From Sitta carolinensis (lineage: Eukaryota; Chordata; Aves; Passeriformes; Sittidae), in contig CM063290.1 of the NCBI GenBank assembly GCA_032173965.1, forward strand, positions 6,523,501 through 6,587,500: a DNA stretch of 64,000 nucleotides, in the 5' to 3' direction. Every line of letters begins with the position of its first letter. Position 1 is the stretch's first letter. The notes under the pieces are model-generated. The model did no database searches, was not told the DNA's origin, and worked only from the letters and a program-made list of their open reading frames with translations. A program made the translations under genes and the position numbers. Shown here piece after piece: positions 1 through 12,310 of this stretch.

Positions 1-3000
1 AACTTTATTTGTAAGATAAACTAGTTTAGGCCAGCTTCAAGGCCCACCAGATGAAAATTAATAAAGCTTTTCCACTACGTCAGCTTAGGGTTCAGCCTTG
101 ACGGCAGATTTTCAAAAGGTACCAGGGAAAATTTCAAGTGTTGGCTATCCCTGGCTGTTACCAGAAATGCTCAGCCACCTCGGGGACACCTGGCACCCAG
201 GCTCAGACTGCCCCTGTGAGCTGAGGTAGAATTTGGCCACTTACTTGGGAGCTTATATGGAAATGATCTTCTCTGCAAATCTTGCCTAGGGCAAGCAGTG
301 CTCTGCACAGCCTCAGAAAAACAGGATTTGCCATCTTCCAGGTTTGTCTGGGTTCCAAAGGCATTACTCACGCAAAATTCAAAGAAATTAAAAATAAACA
401 GAAGGTAAAACAAAATGAAGACACAACAATAATCTAACAATATTATAACCTGACTCAAACTGTTAACAGCCCCACCATAGTTACTGAATGTCAAACAGCA
501 TTAAGTCAGCATATAGGCAGAATTGTTTGTGATGTAAATATAAAAGGGTATCCCAGACAACTGCAGCATTCCCCATGGCAACATTCTGTGAACTCTTCAG
601 AAAATGTAAATAAAAACATAAAGTCATGTCATTGTGCACAAAAAATCCTGCAGAGTGGATGCCCTACAGATATGAACTCTGTGATAATCTGTCCTCCTGG
701 AAGCCTGGATGGTTTTCTTCCCACGGCTTTTGTGTGTGTTGTGAAAGGAATTTCCTTCATTTAAGGGCTCACATTCTGTTCTGGAGCTTGTTAGTGCAAA
801 GGAGACAAGTCTAATTTTGCTAATCCATGCTGTGAAGAGAGTCAAACAGCATTTCCTACACTTGCTGCCAGTATGAAACAAAATCACACTTCTATTGGGT
901 TCTTAATACTATCTCACAAGATAAACTTCTGTTGCTAATAATATCTGACACTTCTATGTATGAGCACACCAAAAATACTTGAGAACAAATTGATCTCTGT
1001 GTTACTATATTGAATTTACTGGAATTAAACTGGAACTAGGCTGGCATGTTAGCGGGTCAAAGCAATAATTTGGAGAGCCTCTTCTCCCCTCAGGCTCACC
1101 TCACAGTCAAGGCTAATGGTGCCAAGCAGAGCTCCCAGCACTTCTCTACAGCCACCAAAGGCTTGAATCAGGATTAAACAACACTGAGAGGGAGCTGTGT
1201 CCCTTCCTTCTCTTCCCTCTGCAGAAACCTGGGCAAGGAAGAAGAGTCAAGTCAGTGTAGTTATCTAATTCTTCATTCCAGACTGGGGCACCTGAGTAGG
1301 GTGTGTGTCTTTCTCTTGCCTTAATAATTAATATAAAAGCTCCTCCTGCCTCCAGTGGAGAAAATGAGAGACAGAAAACTGTCAGAAATGCTCTGAAGTT
1401 AGGAAGAACTTTTTACAAATAAAAGTTTTCTCATCTGACTACTGATCAAGAACTTTTAAAAAAATTAAATTTTTCCAGGCTTCATCTCCATGTCCTGGAA
1501 CCTCTCTTGCCTGGCAGTAATAGGACTTCATGTGCCATTAAGAACAGAAAGATGACATCAATCTCCTGAGGTATCACTGCGGTTTAGGAGAATACACTTG
1601 GTTTGCAATTTATGGCATCACCTCACAAGGGTTCATGCAGCATTTCATCCTAAATGGCCTGCTCAAAGTAGACAAACCAAGGAACTGCCTCCTTTCTGGC
1701 AAGGGGTTTTACAGTCCAATGTGGGTTCAACAGATTGTTGAGATTATAACAGCCTATAACCATGTTCAAGGCTGCTCTGACACAAACAAAGGTTGTATTT
1801 TATACATCTCCTAAGTGCCAGGATGGCAATCTACAGAATATTCCTACAGCTCCTGCAGACAGCACCGTGACTTTAAGAAAATATATTTACAGCACCTAAG
1901 GGAGAGAGAAAGACCCAGGGGCCTGGAGCCTGTGTTTTGGAGCTCATAATGCAGCAAAAGTGTGAAACAGGTCCAGCAGGCCCAGCCAGAGATGCCAAGG
2001 GGTTTGGATACCTGACAAGCAGGAGAATGCAGCTGAGCCTGGCCTCCACTGTGAAACTGCCCCTTTGGAGGAACCCCAGCCTAAGTAGTGGTTTATGTGA
2101 TTTTATCCAAGAACAAAAACACCAGACCTACACATTACAGATAAATATATAAAAAAGGTAGGTGAGCTAAGTTTTTTCCCCTGGGGCATTTCCCATGAAA
2201 ATATTAATGAAGTAACATCAACATGAGAGAGCCTAAGGTACTTCAGGAATGGGTCATACATGCACCTGAAAGAAGAGAAAGGCACAGAGGAAGCTGCAGT
2301 TGCCTGGTTGTTTCAGTCTGTCTGCACAGATAACCTTCAGTGACTGTAGGTGCTCAGACAGGCACATTTGAGGCAATATTTGCTTGTTTATTGTTATATT
2401 TATTTGGCAATAAATGGCAAGAATATGACCATTATAAATGAATAATACTTCTATAAAATAGCTCTCTACTAAAACAATGGCTCTGGAAGTAGATGTTGTA
2501 CTGTGTATAATAATTAGAAAATATCTATTGTTGAAATAACCTTTCTAAAAAGAACATTGCAGGCCCAGGTGTTCTCTATTGATGTTAAAGGAAATCCCTC
2601 ATCATTGTCACCCCAAAGAAATAAGTGCAGTGAGAGAATTAATGTTTGGAAAAGTGCCCATGTCTTGGACATACCATATGGTAGCCATGTCTTCTCGATG
2701 CTTTAGTTGTATTAAAATGTTTATGGCATTTGCATGAGCCACATGGAACCTCTCAGTGCCATTTTCAGTCCCACAAAAGGACAATTTGGAAGTTATCCAA
2801 CATAAACCATAATGGCAGCTTGAGACTGCCTTTCCCCAGTGGCCAAGGCTGCAGGAACTTGGAGCAGAGCTGTGTTAACCTGTGCTACCCCACTGGCTGC
2901 CCTCCAGGCCCACCTCTCACAAGTGTGCATTGCACAGATATTTCAGTCCAAGCGTGGAGGTTTTACAGGGAAAACACTTCCTTGGAGCAAACAGGCAGAA

Positions 3001-4314
3001 CCAGTGGGAACAAGGCTTAGAAACAGCAAGTTCACAAGAAATTATACCCGAAATCTAAATGGCAGAGATGGAGGATGCCCTGGGACAGCAAAGTGAAGTT
3101 GAAAGCAGAAACCTTCAAATATTTAGAACAGCAATACTGCAAGGGAGAAAAGCACAGAGGCAGTGTCAGACTCAAGACAAGGTCAGAAAAAATCAGCTGT
3201 AGGATAATAAGAAGATAGGAGACATAGCACAGGGGAAAAAACCATGAAGAAACTACAAAGAAAAATCCACTGCAGAAGATCTGACTAGCCCCTGGTGTGC
3301 TGCAGCTCTCAGCTCCCAAGACAAGGTGCCAAGAGAAGGCACAAGAAATGGAAGTGCCTTTGGCAAGGGATGCCAGGAGGCTGACAACAGAGCCCAGCAG
3401 AGAAATTAACTCCTGGCAACAGGGCTAAGGACCAGAACATTTCCTTGTGAATAAAGGAGAGCCACAGAGGTCATGCTGAGCATAGAGGCCCAAGGCAGAA
3501 AACACATGGATTTTTCAAAGCATTAATAGTTTTTTGTTTCCTTTCCAAACTCTTATACTGGGAGCAATCACATATCCAGTTACATCTAAGCTAAAAATCT
3601 AGAGGAGTTGGGCAATAACACCAGTTATCTCAAAGGGATAATTATTAGTTATCTGGTCAGGTCTGCTCAGGGTTTTGTATGCTAATAGCAAGAAAAGAAT
3701 CTTAAATTCTGTCCTCTTTCTCTGGGAAGGTAAATATCAAGTTTGTTTGTTTGTTCTCATATTGTAGCTGATGTTTCTTCTCATGTTTTCCCATGGTTTA
3801 CTCATTCACATCACAGACAGTTTGAGTTACAGGATTCAGTTTCCTCCCTATTAAAATGCAGCCCTTCAAGGATGGAAATTGCAAGGAGAGACATTGTACA
3901 GCAATGCTAACCAAAAGTTTGTAAAACAAGGCTTAAAATTTACCTGGGCAGGCCTCTTGCAAGTTGATGCTGCATAAAAGAGGTGAGTCTAAGCCATCAG
4001 GATACTGAGCTTGGTTTTCACCTGAGCAGCACACACAAACTCACTACCAGAGCTCACATTTGGGGCTGGCATTGCTGTAATTTGGGATAACAGACACTAC
4101 CCAGTACTGCTTCCCTCCCTCTCTTACACTGCCGGTGTTTCCTTCCCCTGCTATCAAATAAAATCAAAATGTCACAAACAGAAGAAAGCACAGCAGATAT
4201 TCCCAGGATTACTCAAGGAGAGAGCAGTCCTGGCAGGCTGTGCTGAGAAGCAGTGCATCCCAGGTATTGCCCTGGGGAAAAACTGACATATTTTGCCTCA
4301 GGCTAAGCTAGATA
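1..4314. other. Non-coding stretch, no gene recognised
   Basis: Moderately AT-rich unique-looking DNA. The open frames in it are at most about 107 codons, overlap on both strands, and match no protein family I know. No LINE, LTR or RNA gene was recognised. An AT-rich part lies at about 2380-2530. Beyond that I see nothing to annotate. Confidence 0.6.
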
Positions 4315-4461
<147 letters not shown>

Positions 4462-6179
4462 CTGATAGACAGACTGACAGAGCTGGGAGGGAATCAGCAA
4501 GGATCCTAGTTTAGTTATCTGATTTTGGGTGTAAAATCCCAGGGTGAATTTGTATCACCACAGAGAATTTTAGTGAAGTACTGACTGGGTTAGGAAATAT
4601 GCCTTCCCCTTCCCAATGTAACTCAGCAGTGTGTGAGTTTCAGAGGGTTTTTATATCCAGAGGAGGTGAGACTACATCTTATGCCCACTAAACATTTCTC
4701 ACAACCTCCCAGGAAATTTGGCTGCGTGAGGAATAGCCTCTGGGCCAGGATCACTTCTTTAATCTCAGCTGTTCTAAATATTATTTCCATGAGACACACC
4801 ATTCCTTTTATGCACCTAATCCCTGGAAGTGTTTGCTTGGTTGCTTCTGCTGATCTTACATGAAACTACCTCCATTTTTAAAGTTCTGGTTCTGGTTCCT
4901 GTTTCTTATCAGAAATTCTCAGGAAATGTAGCAGAAACATGTTATCTACTGAATATAATTTCTATATGTAATGTTTATATATAATTTATATATTTATTTA
5001 TGGTCCTTTTCCAGGTTATGTGAAGGTGGCCTATCCACCAGAGTCCAGACCTGTGATTTTTGTTTTAATTGGTGGTTTTGATGACACATCAAGCTCATTT
5101 CATGATAGGATTTTTAGATAGGTCACATTTAAACTCCCAAGGATGGATGGCCTAGAAAACCTCCAGAAAATTGTTCTGACAGCAAATTCTCCTGCTAGGA
5201 TTTAGCAGTTTCTTGCAAATATGCATTTGACTATTTACATTCATTTTAGCAGACTGAAGATTTCCGTATTATTACATCTGTATTTTTTCTGTAGGGTGCT
5301 TAAGACTAATCAAATATCTCTCAAATTCTTAGAACTAAACAGATGGGGCTGCCCTGAAAGTTATCCCTGCAGGTAAGGTCTTCCAAAGTGTTCATTGTTT
5401 TCATGGCTCTTCCTTCCCACGTTTCAACCTGCATTTGGATCTACTGCCAGGAGGATTCGACAGCAAAGGTCCTGAGACAGGGCTTGCAAGGGGACACACC
5501 CCTATCCTGTACAGCACTCCTGCCTGGAATTAGGGCTTTAGAGCAGCCCTTTCCACTTTCCACACTCATGTGTGCTGTCTCAACCATAAAACAGGAATAG
5601 AGAAGAAGAGCAAGATCACTTATTAACATGCAGAAGTCATTAATGAGGATGCAGATCAAATAAAATTTAGTGGAAGGGGAAAGTAAATTAAAAATGACAT
5701 CAACAGATGTTTATGAACAATGGACAGAAAAGAGACTGTAAAGATTTACTGTGTCTTACACAAATATCAACAAGAGATGCACCAGTGAAATTAAATGGCA
5801 GCAACCAGAGGAAGGGATGATAGGGAATCCTTTTTTTCCCAGAACATGTAATTAATTTGTGATGCATCTGCTATGAATTACTATGAGGTCAAAGTAGCAG
5901 GACTCAAAAACATTCAGCTGTTTCTATCAATAAGAATATCCAGATACTTTTAACCATGAATAAAATGTAAGAGGGAATTTCTGTAAGTGCTGAAACACAG
6001 CTTCTATCACAAAATATGTATTATCCTCTGAAAGCACAGATGGTCAAGCACCACAAAACTATCATGTGAAGGGGATTTTTTTGAAGAAAAAGTGGAGTGG
6101 AGAGTGTTCTGGGTCTGTCTTTTAAATAAGGAATAACATAACCTGAAAACAGATAGGGGAAGAAAGGTAAATGATGATA
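4462..6179. other. Non-coding stretch, no gene recognised
   Basis: AT-rich unique sequence with a TA-rich patch at about 4960-5005. The open frames are short (under 80 codons) and overlap on both strands. No repeat family or RNA gene was recognised. Confidence 0.55.
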
Positions 6180-6496
6180 CTCAAAACATCAAAAGTCAAA
6201 GGCAATCCCAGAGGCAATACAAAAAGGTCAAGGATCATCCAGAACGGTCAAAGGTCATACCAAAAATCAGAAAGTTATCAGAAAGGTCAAAGGTTACTGA
6301 AAAAGTTGAGGGTCACTGAAATCTCAAAGGTCACTAGAGATGTAAAAAGTCACTAACACATCAAAGGTTACATATAGGCAAAATGTCAAGGACAGGTAAA
6401 AGGTTACACAAGGGTCTCTCACAATGTCTAAGGTCAACAAAAATTCAAGGATTAGCCTGAAATTTAAAGTGATCCAAAAGATCATGGGTCACAGAA

Positions 6497-6509
6497 AGGT
6501 CAAAGGTCA
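6497..6509 (+). promoter_or_regulatory. Perfect DR1 nuclear-receptor element
   Basis: AGGTCA-A-AGGTCA, two perfect half-sites in direct repeat with a 1-bp spacer. This is the consensus for HNF4, RXR, PPAR/RXR and COUP-TF dimers. It lies inside the AGGTCA array. The motif is seen directly; binding is inferred. Confidence 0.45.
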
Positions 6510-6535
6510 TCCTGACACTGAATTTTTCCCCTGAA

Positions 6536-6548
6536 AGGTCAAAGGTCA
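6536..6548 (+). promoter_or_regulatory. Second perfect DR1 nuclear-receptor element
   Basis: Identical AGGTCA-A-AGGTCA, 39 bp downstream of the first. Near-perfect DR1 variants lie at 6244-6257 (CGGTCA half), 6284-6296 (AGGTTA half), 6624-6636 (AGGCCA half), 6644-6656 (AGTTCA half) and 6683-6695 (GGGTCA/AGATCA). The 1-bp-spaced pair is therefore a recurrent unit of the array. Confidence 0.45.
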
Positions 6549-6745
6549 CCCCAAAATTCCAAAGGCAAAAGACCAACCAAATGTAAAAGGTCATCTCAAA
6601 AAAAAATCAAAGGTGCTCTCCACAGGCCAAAGGTCATCCTGAAAGGTCAAAGTTCACTCAAAAGGTCAAATACTCCTCCTGAGGGTCAAAGATCACTGAG
6701 AGGTCAGAAGTAATCCCAAAACTCGAATGTCACTGAGAGGTGAAA

Positions 6746-9700
6746 GGTCTGTTGCTCTCTGCCTTCTCAGAGACACATCCAGGGAGTGAAATGGGCAGAG
6801 AATGGAGAGGCTTTGGTGCACCCTGAACCAGCGCCCTGGGCAAGAGCAAGCAGTGATGTAAGGGGGTGTGTACACACTGAGATGTAATTATATAATTAAT
6901 TATAACTAATTACAAAAGCTAAATATACATCCTGTTCAAATATTAATAAAATTTATATACAGAATGATACAGAGAGGGAAAAATTTCAGTATTTTGGGTA
7001 ACAACCAGCCTCTGGACTGACTATAAACCCTGTCCTTGTTGCACACAGAGCCAGGTTTGGTTCCTAAGAATTTACCCATGCTTCTGGCAGTACTGCTTTA
7101 ATAATGAGGAAGAAAATATTTTCCTTCAAAGGCACTTTGAAAGCCAGTAGCTTAAACATAATTGTGCTGGAAGTACACCTCTGGTTTTCCTTCGTAAGGT
7201 GACCAGCTCTGTGAATAGTGAGAGAGCACAAATCCATTGCTGGCAATTACTCCAAACAGCTGTACCAACCAATATATATGCTGGGAGACTTGTAAATGGT
7301 GTTCTGCCATTAACCTGGCTCAATTATTCAGAGTTGACATGTCAAGCTTTTAACCAGCTACAAAGGCAGCAAGGCCAGCTGCTCTTTCTGAGAGAAAATT
7401 ATAAAGGAGGGGAAAAGTCCACCAGCCTGTGGAGATGGAAAAGAGCAAAGCAAGATGTCACAGGGTTACAGGGGCACAGGGGTGGGGCTCAATATTACAT
7501 TTAATAGGACAACTCATGCAGCAGTTCTTTCACACCTCTGCTACTGCATACAGCATTTTCTGGCTCTGTGCTGAGGCAGACTTCTTTTACCCTGGTGAAC
7601 GGAATCCTAATTTCTCTCAACCTCCCTGAAGTCATTCCAGGTTTATTCTGAGGAAAGGGAAGAACCTGATCCTGGATTTTGGAAAACAAATCAATTTGCT
7701 ACACCCTGGGAATTTTCATACACGATATATCCATCAGTTTTCCTTTCTGACAAACATTTGGCAAGATGTACCTGTCAAAATTTTTTTAATTCAAACCAAA
7801 TTGTTTGTTATTTCTTCCAAGCCACACATTAACTGTCAGCACAAAAGTTTCCATGCTGCCCCTGTGGACTCACACGCGTAGCTACCCTATGACCTACACT
7901 GAGGAGCAGCCCTGGCTCTTGGAGAAGCTCAAATCCACTGAGGCAAGAATGTGAAAACACAGCTGGGCCCAGCAGCTTCTGCTGCTGCAGTAAATCTCTT
8001 TGTCCCTCCACACATCTCTCTACCCTGAAAGTCTTTAGAGGTGAAATCATGAGATTTCCTTCTCGTTGCAGTACTGTTTTGGCACTAAAAATCCTTCTTG
8101 AGGCAAGGACAGTTTGGCATATTTTCCTTGCCTGCCCATCAAGCTCTTAAAAAATTAAGTTATTAATCATCTGAACATTTACCTCTGCTGCACTTGCTGG
8201 CCAGAAACTCCCATAGGTGGTTATTTCAAATATGACTGCTTCTGTTGAAGACTTTTGAATTAAAAAAAACCAAACAAAAACAAACCTGAACTATGGACAA
8301 ATGCACCTTGTCATAATTACTGCCTAGCAGTGTATTTTTAAAGCAGTCAGCTGAGCTTTTAGTTTATATTCCAATAATTTGCTTACTCGGTAAGGAAACA
8401 AAACCCAAAAAAAAAACTCTGACAAACCCCACATTCATCACTTAGTTTATCTGAGGTCTCCGGCACAGCAAAGCATTGCTTGCAAGAAGGAAGAGAAGTT
8501 TGCAGCTAAATTGTTTTGTAACAGATGTATCGATGGAAAAAGTTACTAACTGGGAGTGTTCTCTCCTTGTGAGCCTCGCTGTTGCTATTAGTGCCGGTCT
8601 GAAGGGTGTAGCTTTCCTCTGGGGCTTCTGTGTTTGCTTTGCGTGTTGCTTTCCTCTTCCTTTTGGTCAGGAGCCTTTTTACGACCTGGCAAAATAACCC
8701 TGAGCAGCAGCACCGAATCTGCAGGACAAAAATGAGCCTTTGCCTTAAATATCCCCGAGACAAATGGAGGTGAGTACAAACAAGTCTGGGCTGGGAATTG
8801 CTGCTAGTTTGCTGTTCAGAAGTTATTGGCAACTTGTGCATTGGATTTGTTTGGGGGGTTTACCCCTATTTGGCTGCAATGTTGAGAATTTAGCTGAAGT
8901 CAGGCATGGAAATAGAGCACAGTTGTAATTGCATCCAGGCCTTGGGTAGGGATTACGGAGTTGGTTGGACAAGAATCCTTTGAGCAGGGTTTCCTGGCCC
9001 TTCATGGCAGACTCCAAGACATTTCCCTCCTCCTTTTCTCTGGTCTCACGGTGTCTCTGTGTTTCTGATTCCCTGTGCACACTACACCTGATGAGAGCAT
9101 TTACCCTGCTCCCATCACCTCCCTTCACCTCATCTATAATGCAGAGGTTGTATTTGCTCAGCTGTATTGAATCCTGCTATAAACGCAGGGTGCAGAGGGC
9201 AGGTTCTGGATGCACAGTGAATCTCTGTAACTAATAAAATACAGCACCTGCCCTGCTGGAAGTGTCAGTGTGAAACCAGGCTTGGCAGGGTAAGTGACCC
9301 CAGTTCATAATCCTATGATGCTGGTACAGTTTGGTGGTACTGGCATAAAAGTGGTACCGAGAGCTAAGCTGGACTTTGAGATAAATTAAAAATGGTGTCT
9401 TTAAAGGAAAACTACTCTGTACAGGATTTGATGACTGCAGACCTTTTACTCATAGGGTGTTTTTACTCATACCTGGCAGTTGGGTGGATTAAATGATTTT
9501 GTGTTGTACAAACAAGACTCCACATGAGTCAAAAATAGGCAATTAAAGACTAAATATTCTTGACACTCCTTCTTTCTGTTTTCTAAATTATCTTTTAAGC
9601 ATCTTGAAATTTACTGGGATGGAGGGTTTTTTCCTATACTGTTCAATGTGTATTTCTAATATTAAACTTTAAGGTCACGTTAGTTTTGCATGCACACTTA

Positions 9701-11007
9701 TGGTAGTTGGTCTCCTGATGTTTTTTCATGGGGTTTGGAGCCAGGTTTCCTGGCTCAGCTTCCAAAAAAGAAAAGATTGTTATTTCCTGTTTTCTGATAA
9801 TTCAATCTAGCATCAATTTAAAAGTTTTCTAGGAAAATACTGGTAGCAAACAATTGCAGGTCACAGACCACAGAACTAGTTCATGTATGAAACGGAATGA
9901 ACATATTCCTAAAATATTTGATGTAAAGTAGACTCAACAAACAATTCTAATAATGTAGAATCAACAAACTTTTTAGATTAGTTTCCTCTCCAGTTCACAG
10001 GGACCAGACACTACTCCCTCATGTTGTAAAGTACCAGAAAGCAGAGTTGTGTTTTGGTGCATGCAGGAAATGCAACTTCTGAGGGGACACTAACTCAGCA
10101 AGGGTGTCAGAGAGGAACAACCTCGCCCTGGGGATATGAAAATTATCTTTCTCTTGGTCACTACCTCTGGATTGTCCCTCCTCTCCCATGCAGACCCAAA
10201 GTTCCTTGGGGCAGGGGCCTCCCCTGCCTGGTGTTCATACAGTGCTCTGGCTTTGCCCATCCCTTTCCAAAGCAAACAGTTCACTGCAGCTGGTGGAAGA
10301 TTTTGCATGTCTGTACCAGAGCTCCCAGTATGACTGTTCACTGGTTTCATGGAAACACTGAATTTAGCTGCCTTTTGATGGCAAACCCAAGCCCAGACAG
10401 CTGAGTCACTCCACACAAAGCAGCAGCTTTGAACACTTGCTTTTCCAAAATACAACTTTCCTCTTTCAACAAGGCTTCCAGGACATTTCTTGCTGCAGAA
10501 CTTTGCTTTTCATATGCTGCACTGAGACAAAAAAACAGCAGTCACACACTTGGTAACAAGGGAAGAGGGAGAAACTCCTGTGTCAGGAACAAACCCATAA
10601 GACAGGCCTGGATCATGTCTAAAACCTTGAACCATAGACACAGAGAAAAGAATTAAAAACAACCTAAATAGTTATTTTCACAACCTGATTTTATATAGGG
10701 ATTATTTCTACTGGCTTTCTTGTTTCTCATTTTGGACACCTTGAAATGCTGCCCACAGCCTGTGTGAAATCTGAAGGGGCAGGTTTTGGGCACATGGAAA
10801 TGATCTATTGCAGTTATCAAAGCCACATCAAGGTACTCAGGGTGATGTAGGACCAGCCACCCCTGCTCTCCTGAGCTCTCAGCTGGAGCACAGACCTTGG
10901 ATTTCTGCTGTGAGCAGTTCATGCTCACAAGTCCCTCTGCTACTGAGTCATTCTAGCTGGCTATTATATTAGTTATTTTGGACTATTTTAATAATTATTC
11001 TACTCTT
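6746..11007. other. Non-coding stretch, no gene recognised
   Basis: Unique-looking AT-rich DNA. The open frames (up to 121 codons, at about 10090-10455 on the minus strand) overlap others on the opposite strand and show no recognisable domain, signal peptide or motif. No RNA gene or interspersed repeat was recognised. Confidence 0.55.
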
Positions 11008-11040
11008 GGGGAAAGAAAAAAAAAAAGAGAGAGAAAAAAG
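11008..11040 (+). repeat. Polypurine tract
   Basis: An uninterrupted 33-nt purine run (GGGGAAAG, then A-runs and GAGAGAG). It is low-complexity sequence that may adopt unusual structure. No element boundary was recognised beside it. Confidence 0.8.
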
Positions 11041-12234
11041 CATGCTTAAAGTAGAATCTGGAGACTAAGAAAAATAACATGTGAGGAAGAGTACACAAAG
11101 TATCCACCTGTAAAATAAAAATGTGCTGGGGAGTCAGTGGAGAGTGAAGAGAAAGAAACACCAGAGCAGCCAACTAGAAAAAAAAAGGCCAGCATAAGAC
11201 TTGATAGTCACAGGAAGATCAAAAATAAAATTAAACTACTTCGAAACCTCTCAGCTGGAATACATTTCAGAAGAGACACCTAGTCTCAAAGAAATCTGTC
11301 AGAACGGCAAATTGAAGTCAGCAGGCAAATTTGAACAGGAGATGTCTTAAAAACAGGTGAAAACTATTCCTATAAGTAATATCTGACGTGTCAGAAAGTA
11401 AAATACTTCTAAAAGAAAAACATTGGGAATGGGCAAGAACTGAATTTGAAAATCTTCCATCCATTACTACCTGCTGCTGGAGATCTGACAGTCATTTAAA
11501 TTATTTCTCAAGTTCATTTAAGAAGGAAAAAAAAAAAGGTTTGCTTTCCCATCCCATCAATTAGAGAAAAATCATCACATCATTTTATGTTGAGAGTTAG
11601 TTGATGAATGTCGTGTCATGTATCACTGCCTCTGCATCTGACAGGAATCAAAGCAGACACTTTGAAAGGCAAGTGTCTTTGAACTGCTAATTATGCTTAA
11701 CAAGAAAATGTTTCACATGTTGCTTCTTAATGAAATTTCTACTTTTACCTATAAGAGTTTCCTCACTTCTTATTTCTGGACAGCATGAAATTATGTTGAA
11801 ACTTACAGTAATCTATTTATTTCTGATTATATTGTGATGTTTAAAAAAGTGGGGGAAATATTCTGTGTTGCTTGCATAACCAAATGCTTCTGGAGATTTG
11901 TTGAGAAGTACTAGCAAAGGTAACCCCCTGGTAGATATGTTCCTCTTTTGGATGTATGATATTAAGGGCATCTGTGAATGTTCTGAATGTGAGGGTAGCA
12001 TTTTAGCTCAATTTCTCTAGCCTCAGGAATTTCTTCTTCATTGACTTTCTCGTTGTGGCCTTATTCTCAGAGCAGTGTAAAATACCCCAACAAAAGCTAT
12101 ATCCAAACAAATCTTCTCAAACAAGACCAATTACCAAACAGGAGGATAATTAATAGAGAGAAAAAGATAAGTGTTGGGCCAGTAATTTGGCATTGTCTCT
12201 AATTCCGCCACATTAAAGTACTTTGCATAAGGTT
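11041..12234. other. Non-coding stretch, conserved-looking part at 11190-11720
   Basis: No open frame above 62 codons. The part at about 11190-11720 is AT-rich, of good complexity and free of recognisable repeats, the texture typical of conserved non-coding DNA. That is an impression only; no alignment was possible. Confidence 0.35.
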
Positions 12235-12310
12235 AAAAAAAAAAAAAACAACCAACAAACCAAACGCATAAACAACAACAACAACAACAACAAAATACCA
12301 AACCAGCAAA
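12235..12310 (+). repeat. A-run followed by AAC-rich region with (AAC)n microsatellite
   Basis: An A14 run (12235-12248) is followed by ACC/AAC-rich low-complexity sequence that includes a clean run of seven to eight AAC units at 12271-12294. A-run plus AAC-rich sequence can arise from a retroposon tail, but no retroposon body was recognised upstream. Confidence 0.9.

Larger units (their letters stand above)
6180..6745 (+). repeat. Degenerate tandem array of AGGTCA-type half-sites (CAAAGGTCA-rich minisatellite)
   Basis: Over about 565 bp the plus strand carries 14 exact AGGTCA hexamers, at 6225, 6252, 6284, 6328, 6431, 6497, 6504, 6536, 6543, 6588, 6631, 6644, 6663 and 6701 (start positions). 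There are also many one-mismatch copies (CGGTCA, GGGTCA, AGGTTA, AGTTCA, AGATCA). All face the same way. Chance would give about 0.12 copies per strand in a stretch this size. Spacing between copies varies (7, 13, 19, 27, 32, 38, 43 to 45 bp and more), so this is a decayed array and not a clean fixed-period satellite. AGGTCA is the canonical nuclear-receptor half-site. Whether the array acts as a response element or is only an expanded simple motif cannot be told from sequence. Confidence 0.85.

Noticed and set aside
2728..2735. ATTTGCAT octamer
   Set aside because: An 8-mer is expected about twice in 64 kb on two strands; alone it is not evidence of a regulatory site.
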